Assembly: GCA_003222755.1 (NCBI GenBank)
Contig: QHXA01000087.1
Location: 572 to 7,925 of the forward strand
Length of the DNA stretch: 7,354 nucleotides
Source of the DNA: Acidobacteriota bacterium
GTDB taxonomy: Bacteria; Acidobacteriota; Terriglobia; 20CM-2-55-15
Direction: 5' to 3'
Made by a program: the position numbers and the translations under genes. Of this stretch, positions 1-6,571 are shown piece after piece (position 1 is the stretch's first letter; the number at the start of each line of letters is the position of its first letter). The notes under the pieces were generated by a model, which saw only the letters and a list, made by a program, of their open reading frames with translations, was not told where the DNA came from and ran no database searches.

Positions 1-1676
1 ACGGCCATCAGCGTTCCAGCCTGGGCATATATCAAGTGCCCGGACCGCGCGTAGCGAGCGTAGGCTCCTTGGACAAGGTCGCGCCTTGCGCCCGTCTTCA
101 GCGAGTAAACGACGATGTGTGAGTTTTGGCCGCTGCTCGTGAACAGTACCGCTGTTCCGCCGGGTAGAAATTCCGGCCAGGCGTGGTTCGTCTCGTCTTT
201 GTCCAGCCGAGTGAGGGCTTGCGGACTACCTCCCGATTCTGAAATTTGCTGGAGAGGGCCGAATGACGGGAGAAAGGCAATCGTGCCTCGGCTTCCCCAG
301 CTCGCCCCTAAAACATTGGCGCCATTCGCGAGATTCAGCGCAGCCCCTCCGCTCAGCGGGATCTTCTTTACAACGGTCCTTGAACTGATAAATCCCAGCC
401 ATTGGCCGTCCGGAGAGAAAAAGGGACCGTCGCCTCCCTCCGTGCCCGGAAGGGGCCTGGCCTCCGACTGATCGAATGCCCGCAAGAAAATCTGCTGAGT
501 AGGGACGCGGTTGGCGGCGTAAGCGAGGTATTTGCCATCCGGTGAAACAGCCACTGCCGCTTGACCCGTCCCTGCAAATGCAATACCACCAGATCCAACA
601 AGCTGCTGCCCCGGTGGCAGGGTGATCGTAAAGCGTGTCACCGGCTGCGGCGATGTCGAAGGCGCACGTGTAATACTCCAGACCGCAATGCCAGCGATGG
701 CCGCGAGGAGCACGACAGCTGCTAACGTCCACGCCGCTTTCCAGCGCGCACGCGTCGCTTGTACTGGCGGGCCCAGTTGTGCCGTCGCCGCGCGTCCTGA
801 ATCACTGTCGCGCTTCAGCCGCGCCAGATCCGCGCGCATCTCCGCGGCGCTCTGATAGCGCAGCTTGCGATCCTTCTCCAGCGCCTTGTTGATGATCCAT
901 TCCAGCTGCACCGGCAACTCCGGGTTCAACCGAACCGGCGGAATCGGCGGCTTATTCAGGATGGCGTTGAAGATTGCTGCCGACGTGTTGCCTTGAAACG
1001 GCAGTCGGCCTGTCGCCATTTCGTACAACACCACGCCGAGCGAAAATAGATCGGTCCGTCCATCGATCTCGTCCTGTCCCAGCGCCTGCTCAGGCGACAT
1101 GTACGCGACCGTGCCGATCGCCGTGCCGGGGCTGGTGAGATTCTCTTCGGTGACGCCTTCAGTAATGAATTCTGATGCTGCACCAGCGGCAGCCGTTTGC
1201 GGATGCGGTACCACCTTGGCCAATCCAAAATCGAGAACTTTGGCATGTCCGCGATCGGTCACGAAAATATTCGCGGGCTTGATGTCCCGATGCACAATGC
1301 CCTTCGCGTGTGCCGCATCGAGCGCTTCGGCGATCTGCGTTCCAATTTCCAGTAACGAGTCCACAGCAAATGGCTTTGCGGTGATGCGATGCTTCAGCGT
1401 TCGGCCTTCCAGAAATTCCATCGCGAGAAAAGGATGGCCGTCGGCTTCGTCAATCTCGTAAATCGTGCAGATGTTCGGATGATTGAGCGCGGAAGCAGCG
1501 CGCGCTTCTCGCTTGAACCGCTCGAGTGCCTGGCGGTCCCGCGCGAGCTCGTCGGGCAGAAATTTCAGCGCGACGAATCGGCCAAGCTTGGTGTCTTCGG
1601 CCTTGTACACCACGCCCATGCCGCCGCCGCCTACTTTTTCAAGGACACGATAATGGGAAACAGTCTCACCAATCAT
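1..1676 (-). CDS. Transmembrane Ser/Thr protein kinase with WD40/TolB-like beta-propeller (3' end outside window)
   Basis: Eukaryotic-like (Hanks-type) kinase that should phosphorylate Ser/Thr on cytoplasmic partners, with a propeller sensor or binding domain across the membrane. 558 codons are visible without frameshift. Kinase domain is about residues 9-290: Gly-rich loop GGGGMG 16-21, VALK lysine K38, helix-C Glu E58, HRDIKPAN 130-137, DFG 150-152, SPE (APE equivalent) 195-197, and D210. A stretch rich in Ala/Gly/Thr (about 158-185) lengthens the activation segment. One membrane helix lies at about 315-336, then propeller blades with SPDG motifs at 379-382 and 422-425. The last visible motif (GHLIYAQAGTLMA, 546-558) is mid-propeller, so several hundred residues probably lie beyond the edge. 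Start chosen at ATG 1676 because it places the Gly loop at the family's usual distance. GGAGGT (1695-1690) is 13 nt upstream, rather far. A stop at 1730-1728 closes the frame upstream. All catalytic residues are intact, so activity is expected. The ligand and targets are unknown. Confidence 0.95.
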   Translation of the reverse strand, partial: MIGETVSHYRVLEKVGGGGMGVVYKAEDTKLGRFVALKFLPDELARDRQALERFKREARAASALNHPNICTIYEIDEADGHPFLAMEFLEGRTLKHRITAKPFAVDSLLEIGTQIAEALDAAHAKGIVHRDIKPANIFVTDRGHAKVLDFGLAKVVPHPQTAAAGAASEFITEGVTEENLTSPGTAIGTVAYMSPEQALGQDEIDGRTDLFSLGVVLYEMATGRLPFQGNTSAAIFNAILNKPPIPPVRLNPELPVQLEWIINKALEKDRKLRYQSAAEMRADLARLKRDSDSGRAATAQLGPPVQATRARWKAAWTLAAVVLLAAIAGIAVWSITRAPSTSPQPVTRFTITLPPGQQLVGSGGIAFAGTGQAAVAVSPDGKYLAYAANRVPTQQIFLRAFDQSEARPLPGTEGGDGPFFSPDGQWLGFISSRTVVKKIPLSGGAALNLANGANVLGASWGSRGTIAFLPSFGPLQQISESGGSPQALTRLDKDETNHAWPEFLPGGTAVLFTSSGQNSHIVVYSLKTGARRDLVQGAYARYARSGHLIYAQAGTLMA

Positions 1677-1706
1677 CGATTGCTGCCCGACCTCCGTCCG
1701 ACTGTA

Positions 1707-1727
1707 GCGGCGGTCTATGACCGCCGC
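1707..1727. repeat. Perfect 9-bp hairpin upstream of the kinase gene
   Basis: GCGGCGGTC (1707-1715) and GACCGCCGC (1719-1727) form a perfect stem around the loop TAT. It lies 31 bp upstream of the kinase start codon, so it would fall in the 5' untranslated leader if the promoter is farther upstream. No T-tract follows on either strand, which argues against an intrinsic terminator. It may be a member of the same hairpin family as the larger palindrome next to it. Confidence 0.75.
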
Positions 1728-1745
1728 CTAGAGTTTGGACATTCC

Positions 1746-1955
1746 GCACCGCGGAGCGGTGCTGGAAAATTAGCCAGGGTACGCGCTTTTTGCGTACCCC
1801 TGGAATACTTCGACACTCTGGAACCGCACCCTGAAAGGGTGTCGCGGACTCAATCGCACCCCTGCCGGGGTGCGATTCTTGGTGTGTCTCACAATACCAG
1901 GGGTACGCAAAAAACGCGTACCCCTGGCTAATCTCCTCGCACTGCTCCGCGGTGC
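1746..1955. repeat. Nested palindrome: two 58/59-bp inverted arms, each folding into hairpins, around a 93-bp core
   Basis: Arm 1746-1803 is the near reverse complement of arm 1897-1955: the inner 35 bp differ by one base and one indel, and the outer part keeps the GC-rich hairpin with a few mismatches. Each arm contains two hairpins. In the left arm they are GCACCGC/GCGGTGC (1746-1762, loop GGA) and GGGTACGC/GCGTACCC (1777-1799). In the right arm they are CCAGGGGTACGC/GCGTACCCCTGG (1897-1927, perfect 12 bp, A-rich loop) and an imperfect copy of the GC hairpin (1939-1955). The core adds CACCCT/AGGGTG (1827-1841) and an 11-bp perfect stem AATCGCACCCC/GGGGTGCGATT (1852-1877). No transposase is encoded. 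The form resembles a REPIN or MITE, non-autonomous palindromic elements mobilised by RAYT or other transposases. That assignment is inference. Confidence 0.75.
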
Positions 1956-1983
1956 CGAAGCATCTGTCTCTTCAGCAACACTC

Positions 1984-2041
1984 CCGTTTTGCGCGTTTAT
2001 TGTGCACAAAATTTGTCGAGACGATACCGCTCGCAAAACGG
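1984..2041. repeat. 10-bp inverted repeat enclosing a TTGTGCACAA palindrome
   Basis: CCGTTTTGCG (1984-1993) and CGCAAAACGG (2032-2041) are perfect reverse complements, 38 bp apart. Inside the loop lies the fully symmetric TTGTGCACAA (2000-2009). The element sits between the end of the amidohydrolase gene and the nested palindrome. It could be a transcript-end structure, a protein-binding site or the edge of an older mobile element. The sequence does not distinguish these. Confidence 0.6.
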
Positions 2042-2069
2042 AAAGTAAAGAGGGATTAAGAAAGCCCTC
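2041..2069 (-). terminator. Possible weak intrinsic terminator of the creatininase/amidohydrolase unit
   Basis: Reading the minus strand just past the amidohydrolase stop, GAGGG (2069-2065) can pair with CCCTC (2054-2050) across a 10-nt loop, followed by TTTACTTTC (2049-2041). The stem is only 5 bp and the T-run is interrupted, so this is a weak candidate. Its position, 6 bp after the stop codon, is the main support. Confidence 0.3.
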
Positions 2070-2074
2070 CGCCG

Positions 2075-3460
2075 TTATCTGGTCAATGCACGCGCGAGCG
2101 CGGGCCGATCAAGCTCGACACCTTTGATGTAGATCCTGGAAATCCGCTGCGTGTTCGTAATGTTATCGAGAGGATTCGCATCGAGAACCAGAAAATCGGC
2201 TTCCTTTCCTGCAGCGAGCACGCCCATCTTGTCGAGCTTCACGTATTCGGCCGCTCGGCTTGTGGCGGCGACGATGACCTGCATGGGCGTCATGCCTGCG
2301 TTGACCATACTTTCCAGTTCACGCTGTTCGGACATGCCAAACGGGTGATCTTCGAGACCGGTATCGCAGCCAAGGATGATCTTTGCATTTGCTTTGGCAA
2401 GTTTGGCAAGACTGTGCTGCAGGATAGCGTACTGCGTGCGCGTCCGTTCGACTGCAGCCGGATTCCGATTCTCGTAACTTTTCTTCATCCGCTCGATCAC
2501 CGGCTGCGAGAGCGCTTGTTGAAGCAGCAGCATCAGCGGATCGCCGTCTTTCAACCAATGCGGGAGTTCGCTGTACGTATTCCACTCGGGACTGAGGTTG
2601 GGCATCACGTAGACGTTATGTTTGACGATGGACGCGACGAGCGCATCATCCATTTCCCTGTCGCGGACCAAATGCGCGAGCCCGTCAATGCCCGCATTGA
2701 CGAGGTCAACCGTGTCGTTGTGATAGAACACATGCGCGTTCACCTGGAGTCCATGCTTATGGCCCTCATCGATAACGGCACGATAGAGATTCGGCGCCAG
2801 CCGCGGGGCTCGGCCGTTTCGATCATCAACCCAAATCTTGATCAGATTCACCTTTTTTGCGGCGAGTTCCCGCACGGCCTGTCTTGCCTGATCTTCTGTC
2901 GTCACTTCATACGCGATTCCCGCATAAGCTGCCGCGCCGGGTCCGGCATTGGGCGCACCGATACCGCGTCCGGCAATGCGCAGCCGCGCGCCACCCAGTC
3001 GCCCTGCCTCCTGGTCAGCGCGGATCTGGTAAGTCACTTCTCCTTTTTCGATGCCCTGAGACTGTACGGCCGCAACTCCGAAGTACAGCGCGCGATTCAA
3101 ATCGTCCATGATCGTCTCTCGAGTGAAGTTCTCTGCCGTATAGGTGAGGCCACGCTGAAACCCGGGATGACCGTGCGCGTTAACAAGTGTGGGCATGACC
3201 GTTGTGCCGGTCAGGTTCACACGAGAGGCTGCCCGGGGAGCGTTCACGCTGCCTCTGCTGCCGATCCTTGCGATCATTCCGTTTTCCACGAGCATGGCCG
3301 CGCTCTCAATGGGCTGCCTGCCATCGCCGGGAATGAGCCGGGCGCCTTCGTAGAGCACGATCGAGTTCGATGATTGAGGTTGCGTCTTTGAGTAGGCGAA
3401 GCAGAATACGCCGTACCCAAGGGCCGCCATTGCGGTGAGCCCGAGCGTTTTTCGGATCAT
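2075..3460 (-). CDS. Exported metal-dependent amidohydrolase, imidazolonepropionase/prolidase-like (HutI superfamily)
   Basis: 461 residues. Hydrolase of the amidohydrolase superfamily, whose relatives open cyclic amides such as imidazolonepropionate or cut Xaa-Pro dipeptides. A hydrophobic N-terminus (about 5-22) suggests a signal peptide, so it acts outside the cytoplasm. An N-terminal beta-sandwich piece (about 34-87) leads into the TIM barrel. Candidate metal ligands are H96 and H98 (NAHGH), K208 (LIKIW, the likely carboxylated lysine), H243 (VNAHV), H263 (GLAHL) and D366 (GCDTG). The C-terminus returns to the sandwich with GKEADFLVLDANPL, typical of the family. ATG 3460 is preferred over the ATG ten codons upstream because it begins the signal peptide directly and has AGGGGA (3470-3465) 4 nt upstream. 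It lies 81 bp after the creatininase-like gene on the same strand and is probably co-transcribed with it. The superfamily call is firm; the substrate is unknown. Confidence 0.93.
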   Translation of the reverse strand: MIRKTLGLTAMAALGYGVFCFAYSKTQPQSSNSIVLYEGARLIPGDGRQPIESAAMLVENGMIARIGSRGSVNAPRAASRVNLTGTTVMPTLVNAHGHPGFQRGLTYTAENFTRETIMDDLNRALYFGVAAVQSQGIEKGEVTYQIRADQEAGRLGGARLRIAGRGIGAPNAGPGAAAYAGIAYEVTTEDQARQAVRELAAKKVNLIKIWVDDRNGRAPRLAPNLYRAVIDEGHKHGLQVNAHVFYHNDTVDLVNAGIDGLAHLVRDREMDDALVASIVKHNVYVMPNLSPEWNTYSELPHWLKDGDPLMLLLQQALSQPVIERMKKSYENRNPAAVERTRTQYAILQHSLAKLAKANAKIILGCDTGLEDHPFGMSEQRELESMVNAGMTPMQVIVAATSRAAEYVKLDKMGVLAAGKEADFLVLDANPLDNITNTQRISRIYIKGVELDRPALARALTR

Positions 3461-3464
3461 GTTT

Positions 3465-3470
3465 TCCCCT
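3465..3470 (-). promoter_or_regulatory. Ribosome binding site of the amidohydrolase gene
   Basis: AGGGGA on the minus strand lies 4 nt before ATG 3460. It supports this start over the in-frame ATG ten codons upstream, which would place non-hydrophobic residues before the signal peptide. Confidence 0.55.
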
Positions 3471-3510
3471 GATGCGTAGGTTGACAACAAGCAAATCGAA
3501 ACGCATCATC

Positions 3511-3540
3511 TGTTCTTGTGCTTCCTTGTGCCTTTTTGTG
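3511..3540. repeat. Three tandem 10-bp units ending in TTGTG
   Basis: TGTTCTTGTG, CTTCCTTGTG and CCTTTTTGTG follow one another exactly (on the minus strand, units beginning CACAA). They fill the space right after the creatininase-family stop codon, within the 81-bp gap before the amidohydrolase gene. The units are degenerate outside the shared TTGTG. This is a microsatellite-like spacer with no evident coding role. Confidence 0.65.
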
Positions 3541-3541
3541 G

Positions 3542-4405
3542 CTATTCCCTCTGGCCGCCACGTTTCGCGGCGACGAGTCTGTTGATTTGGGCCACGGCGT
3601 TGTTGACTTTCATTTCAATCGCGAGCTTTCCAATTTCTGGCGTTGATGGCCGCGGGTCACCGGTGACACCGTTGTTCACTCGAGGCACACTCGGATCAGG
3701 TTGCTGACCAGAAGCCAAGACCGGATCGCCGACAGTGGTCTTGTATATACTGCGCACCCACTGCTCTTTTGCGGGCTCGAGGTACAACATTTCGGAGGTG
3801 TCGGTAATACCAGCATGGTTGCTGAGGGGCAGCCCCTTCGTTTTCAGCCACTCGGCGAATTCCTGACGGCTTTTTTCGTAGACATCGCCGCAAAAGTAGA
3901 CGTGAATCCCCTGTGAACTGTACTTGGCGTCCATAGCTGCGGCCAATTTACTCAATTCAGCTTGGCCGCCGCCGTGATCGCCCATAACGACGATATCCTT
4001 GAAGCCGTTTTTTGCCATGCTATCAACCACAGCTTCGTTGACTTTCTGAAACAGGTCCGCAGGAAGGGCGATGCTGCCCGGCATTTTGGGATCAACACCA
4101 CCGGCAGGATTCACCGAAAACGGAAGAACCGGCGCCACAAGTGCGTTGCCCAACTTTCTCGCAATCATTGGAGCAATTGCGCGCGCCATAAAGGTGTGGC
4201 CACCAAGAACCGCGTGCGGCCCCCGTTGTTCGGTGCCGCCGTTATATACGAGAACCGTCGTTTTGGCGCGATCGTGAATCGCGGAGTAGATTTCGGGGTA
4301 AGTCATCGTTTCGATGTCGACTACTTCCTGCTTCTGGGCGCTTTGAGCAAACGCGAGAGCACTCGCCAAAAGGAGAACGCAAAGCATCAACGTAAACTTC
4401 AGCAT
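3542..4405 (-). CDS. Exported creatininase-family amidohydrolase with altered metal-ligand positions
   Basis: 287 residues. Creatininase-family enzymes are metal-dependent amidohydrolases that open creatinine and related cyclic amides or cut amide bonds. Residues 1-20 form a clear signal peptide (cleavage after AFA), which is unlike the cytoplasmic creatininases. Family landmarks are TEQRGPH 58-64, LGGH 67-70, VAPVLPFS 90-97, PGSIALP 109-115, GDHGGG 142-147 and NHAGITDTSEML 196-207. The Glu (E59) and the His of GDHGG (H144) are kept. The His of the usual EQHGPH motif is R61, and the Asp that ends the usual LPLGTD motif is H70. ATG 4405 is preferred over the one 12 codons upstream because GAGGAG lies just before it. 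The gene leads the unit with the amidohydrolase and is divergent from the alpha/beta hydrolase. Family membership is firm; true creatininase activity is doubtful. Confidence 0.9.
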   Translation of the reverse strand: MLKFTLMLCVLLLASALAFAQSAQKQEVVDIETMTYPEIYSAIHDRAKTTVLVYNGGTEQRGPHAVLGGHTFMARAIAPMIARKLGNALVAPVLPFSVNPAGGVDPKMPGSIALPADLFQKVNEAVVDSMAKNGFKDIVVMGDHGGGQAELSKLAAAMDAKYSSQGIHVYFCGDVYEKSRQEFAEWLKTKGLPLSNHAGITDTSEMLYLEPAKEQWVRSIYKTTVGDPVLASGQQPDPSVPRVNNGVTGDPRPSTPEIGKLAIEMKVNNAVAQINRLVAAKRGGQRE

Positions 4406-4412
4406 ATGTTGG

Positions 4413-4418
4413 CTCCTC
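4413..4418 (-). promoter_or_regulatory. Ribosome binding site of the creatininase-family gene
   Basis: GAGGAG on the minus strand ends 7 nt before ATG 4405. It is the strongest Shine-Dalgarno match in the window and decides the start in favour of the signal-peptide methionine. Confidence 0.75.
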
Positions 4419-4480
4419 AAGCAGAACTTCTGTTTCTTCACATTCCGCAGCAGTATACGCAGACGTCCATTGTTTCCGGA

Positions 4481-4557
4481 AGTCTTCGTAACTTAACTTC
4501 AGATCTCCGATGTCGAGGAATTCTGAAACAACATCGATGAAGTTCAGGCGGAAGACT
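4481..4557. repeat. Long imperfect dyad in the divergent upstream region
   Basis: Three pairs of inverted words are nested in the right order: AGTCTTC (4481-4487) with GAAGACT (4551-4557), AACTTCA (4495-4501) with TGAAGTT (4538-4544), and CGATGT (4508-4513) with ACATCG (4531-4536). They are separated by unpaired stretches of 7/6 and 6/1 nt and a 17-nt loop. The dyad lies between the creatininase-family and alpha/beta hydrolase start codons (4406-4639), where both promoters should be, so a regulatory site or a decayed palindromic element is possible. No strong sigma-70 promoter was recognised. TAGAAT (4602-4607) resembles a -10 box but has no good -35 partner. Confidence 0.45.
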
Positions 4558-4624
4558 CCTTGAGAGGACGCGCGGTCATTTCTTCGACTAGGCAGACCCT
4601 GTAGAATCATCGGACAAACCCCGG

Positions 4625-4629
4625 GGAGG
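4625..4629 (+). promoter_or_regulatory. Ribosome binding site of the alpha/beta hydrolase gene
   Basis: GGAGG lies 10 nt before ATG 4640, slightly long but acceptable spacing. It overlaps the self-complementary CCCCGGGG (4619-4626). Confidence 0.6.
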
Positions 4630-4639
4630 CACTATCACG

Positions 4640-6562
4640 ATGAGGAAATCAATATCGATATGCGGGCTCATTTTGCTGCTGGCTCATGTCGCATCAGCAG
4701 AAGTCGTCCGGGTTGATATACGAAGGAAAGATGACGTCGGCACGCACGAACGAATCATCGGACGCGTGCACTTCGCGATTGATCCGAAGCTGCCGGCAAA
4801 TCGCGCGATTGCCGACATCGACGCGGCTCCAACAAACGCGCAAGGCAAGGTCGAATTTGCGAGCGATCTCCTGATGTTCGTTCCTAAAGATTCCGCGCGT
4901 ACTCGGGGAACGGTGTTCTTCGAAGTCGTGAACCGCGGCCGCGACCAGTCGCTGGCCATCATGAGCGGCGCGCAACAGCGGGATCTGTCGCTCGAGTCGT
5001 GGGTGCTGGGCGATCGCTTTCTGCTGGAGCAGGGGTTCACGGTAGTATTCCTCGGCTGGCAATTCGACGTGGGACGGTCTCAAGGGCTCACCTTCGAGGC
5101 GCCCATCGCCCCCGTGCAAGGCGTCGTGAGGCAAACCTACATCGAAGCTGCACCGGCGAATCGCAACCTCGAATTTCCGCTGAAATACTGCGCGCTTGCT
5201 GAAACACAGAAAGATGCGGTGCTCACATTTCGCACACGCATGAATGAGACTCCTCAGCCGCTGCAGCGCGACTCGTGGCGATTTATCTCCAACGGCTGCG
5301 CCGTACATGTGGATCGTGGATTCAATGCCGGTTTGCATGAAGTGGTCTATCAGGCGAAGGGTTCGCCGGTGGCGGGCCTGGGTCTGGCCGCGATCCGCGA
5401 TTTTGTTTCGTATCTTCGCCATGGGGCGGCCGGCGCCACATTGCGCGAAAATCCTGAGGCACTCCAGAAGGTCATCGGCTATGGCTATTCCCAGAGTGGG
5501 CGCTTTCTTCGCGAATTCGTTCGCGACGGCTTCAACGCGGATGAGCGAGGCCGGGCTGTATTCGATGCGTTGATGATCTCTTCAGCCGGCGCGGGCGGCG
5601 GCAGCTTCAACCATCGATTTGCCATGCCCGGAGAGGCCGGCAACTCGGTCCTTTCGGTGCTGCGTCCAGTGGACCTGCCGCCCTTTACCGATGATGCGCT
5701 GCTTGCGCATGTGCGCGCCGCGCGTGTGACGCCAAAAATCTTTTATACGTTTTCATCGACGGAGTACTGGGCGCGCGCGGGTTCGCTCACTCACACAACC
5801 GAAGACGGCAGAAAAGACGTGCCTCTTGCGTCAACTTCGCGTCTGTACTTCCTTGCCGGAACGCCGCATTCCTCCGGCGGGCTATCATTGACGAGGCGCC
5901 CAACAGCCTATGAACACTTTCCCAACTTCGCTCAACAGCGATGGAGTGCGCGCGCTCTGCTGCTCGACCTCGACGCCTGGACGCGCAATGGAACCGAACC
6001 GCCGCAGTCGCGATATCCGCTGATCTCGAAGGGTGAGTTGGTCCCGCTGACGGAAGTTATCTTCCCTTCCGTGCCGTCGTTCCCATTTACCACCTATATG
6101 CCACAAGTGTGGCGGATGGGTTTTGGAGGCGATTACAACATAACGAGAGTAATCACCAACGAGCCGCCACGGCTAGGCGCGCCGTATCGCCTGCTGGTTC
6201 CCCAGGTCAATGTCGACGGCAACGATCTCGCCGGAATTCGTTTGCCGGAAGTAGCTGTGCCACTCGGCACGTATACGGGCTGGAACGTTACCGTTCCCCA
6301 GTTGAAAGATCTCGGCTACTTGAGCGGCCTCGTCGGCGGATTCGAAGCTTTTGCGCTCACGCGCGAGGACCGGCAAAAGAGCGGTGATGCACGCCTCTCG
6401 ATCAACGAGCGTTATTCCGGCCGCCAGGATTATCTCAACCGGGTTAAACAATCCGCAGAGAGTCTGGTGCGCGAGCGATTCATGCTCGCCGACGATGTGC
6501 CCGCCGTCGTCCAGCGAGCGGAAGAAATGTGGGATGCCATCGTGAGCGCCGCACGCCGTTAG
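4640..6562 (+). CDS. Exported alpha/beta hydrolase-domain protein (Abhydrolase_10-like)
   Basis: 640 residues. Serine hydrolase of the alpha/beta fold, expected to cut an ester or amide bond outside the cytoplasm; the substrate is unknown. Residues 1-20 form a signal peptide ending AHVASA. Residues about 21-230 form a beta-rich N-terminal region containing VFFEVVNRGRD and LGWQFDV. The hydrolase core follows, with the nucleophile elbow GYGYSQSGR (S284), a Glu in SSTEYW (E375) and a His in GTPHSSG (H410). The order Ser-Glu-His fits a catalytic triad. Residues about 485-640 form a C-terminal region containing YRLLVPQVNVDGND and GTYTGWN. I associate this architecture with the family Pfam calls Abhydrolase_10, from memory. 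The reading frame is intact and full length. The gene is divergent from the creatininase-family gene, with a 234-bp gap. On the 3' side it ends about 10 bp from a truncated kinase relic on the opposite strand, so an intrinsic terminator is not evident. Confidence 0.9.
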   Translation: MRKSISICGLILLLAHVASAEVVRVDIRRKDDVGTHERIIGRVHFAIDPKLPANRAIADIDAAPTNAQGKVEFASDLLMFVPKDSARTRGTVFFEVVNRGRDQSLAIMSGAQQRDLSLESWVLGDRFLLEQGFTVVFLGWQFDVGRSQGLTFEAPIAPVQGVVRQTYIEAAPANRNLEFPLKYCALAETQKDAVLTFRTRMNETPQPLQRDSWRFISNGCAVHVDRGFNAGLHEVVYQAKGSPVAGLGLAAIRDFVSYLRHGAAGATLRENPEALQKVIGYGYSQSGRFLREFVRDGFNADERGRAVFDALMISSAGAGGGSFNHRFAMPGEAGNSVLSVLRPVDLPPFTDDALLAHVRAARVTPKIFYTFSSTEYWARAGSLTHTTEDGRKDVPLASTSRLYFLAGTPHSSGGLSLTRRPTAYEHFPNFAQQRWSARALLLDLDAWTRNGTEPPQSRYPLISKGELVPLTEVIFPSVPSFPFTTYMPQVWRMGFGGDYNITRVITNEPPRLGAPYRLLVPQVNVDGNDLAGIRLPEVAVPLGTYTGWNVTVPQLKDLGYLSGLVGGFEAFALTREDRQKSGDARLSINERYSGRQDYLNRVKQSAESLVRERFMLADDVPAVVQRAEEMWDAIVSAARR

Positions 6563-6571
6563 CCGCTGCTC

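Noticed and set aside
226..732. 168-codon minus-strand open frame in the kinase region
   Set aside because: It is on the same strand as the kinase but out of frame. The kinase frame is continuous through the whole stretch, with propeller motifs.
1770..2036. 88-codon minus-strand open frame across the palindromic region (and a plus-strand frame 1389-1931)
   Set aside because: The translation is only the hairpin repeats read as codons. No ribosome binding site or family resemblance is seen.
1698..2041. CRISPR array
   Set aside because: The repeats are inverted, differ from one another and are not evenly spaced. There are no direct repeats with unique spacers and no cas genes.
2345..3373. 342-codon open frame on the plus strand inside the amidohydrolase gene
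   Set aside because: It is entirely antisense to a gene with clear motifs and signal peptide, and its translation shows no recognisable domain.
4602..4607. TAGAAT as a -10 box for the alpha/beta hydrolase gene
   Set aside because: No acceptable -35 hexamer lies at 16-18 bp spacing, so it was not listed as a promoter.
4242..4610. 122-codon minus-strand open frame covering the divergent upstream region
   Set aside because: It overlaps the creatininase-family signal peptide region in another frame, and the only plausible part lies over the dyad. There is no start-site support, so it was treated as chance.
4694..5422. 242-codon open frame on the minus strand inside the alpha/beta hydrolase gene
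   Set aside because: It is antisense to a well-supported gene, is rich in Arg and His as expected for a GC-rich shadow frame, and has no recognisable motif.
6173..6571. Extension of the broken kinase frame into the alpha/beta hydrolase gene
   Set aside because: Homology to kinases stops near 6572. The rest is just an open frame antisense to the hydrolase.
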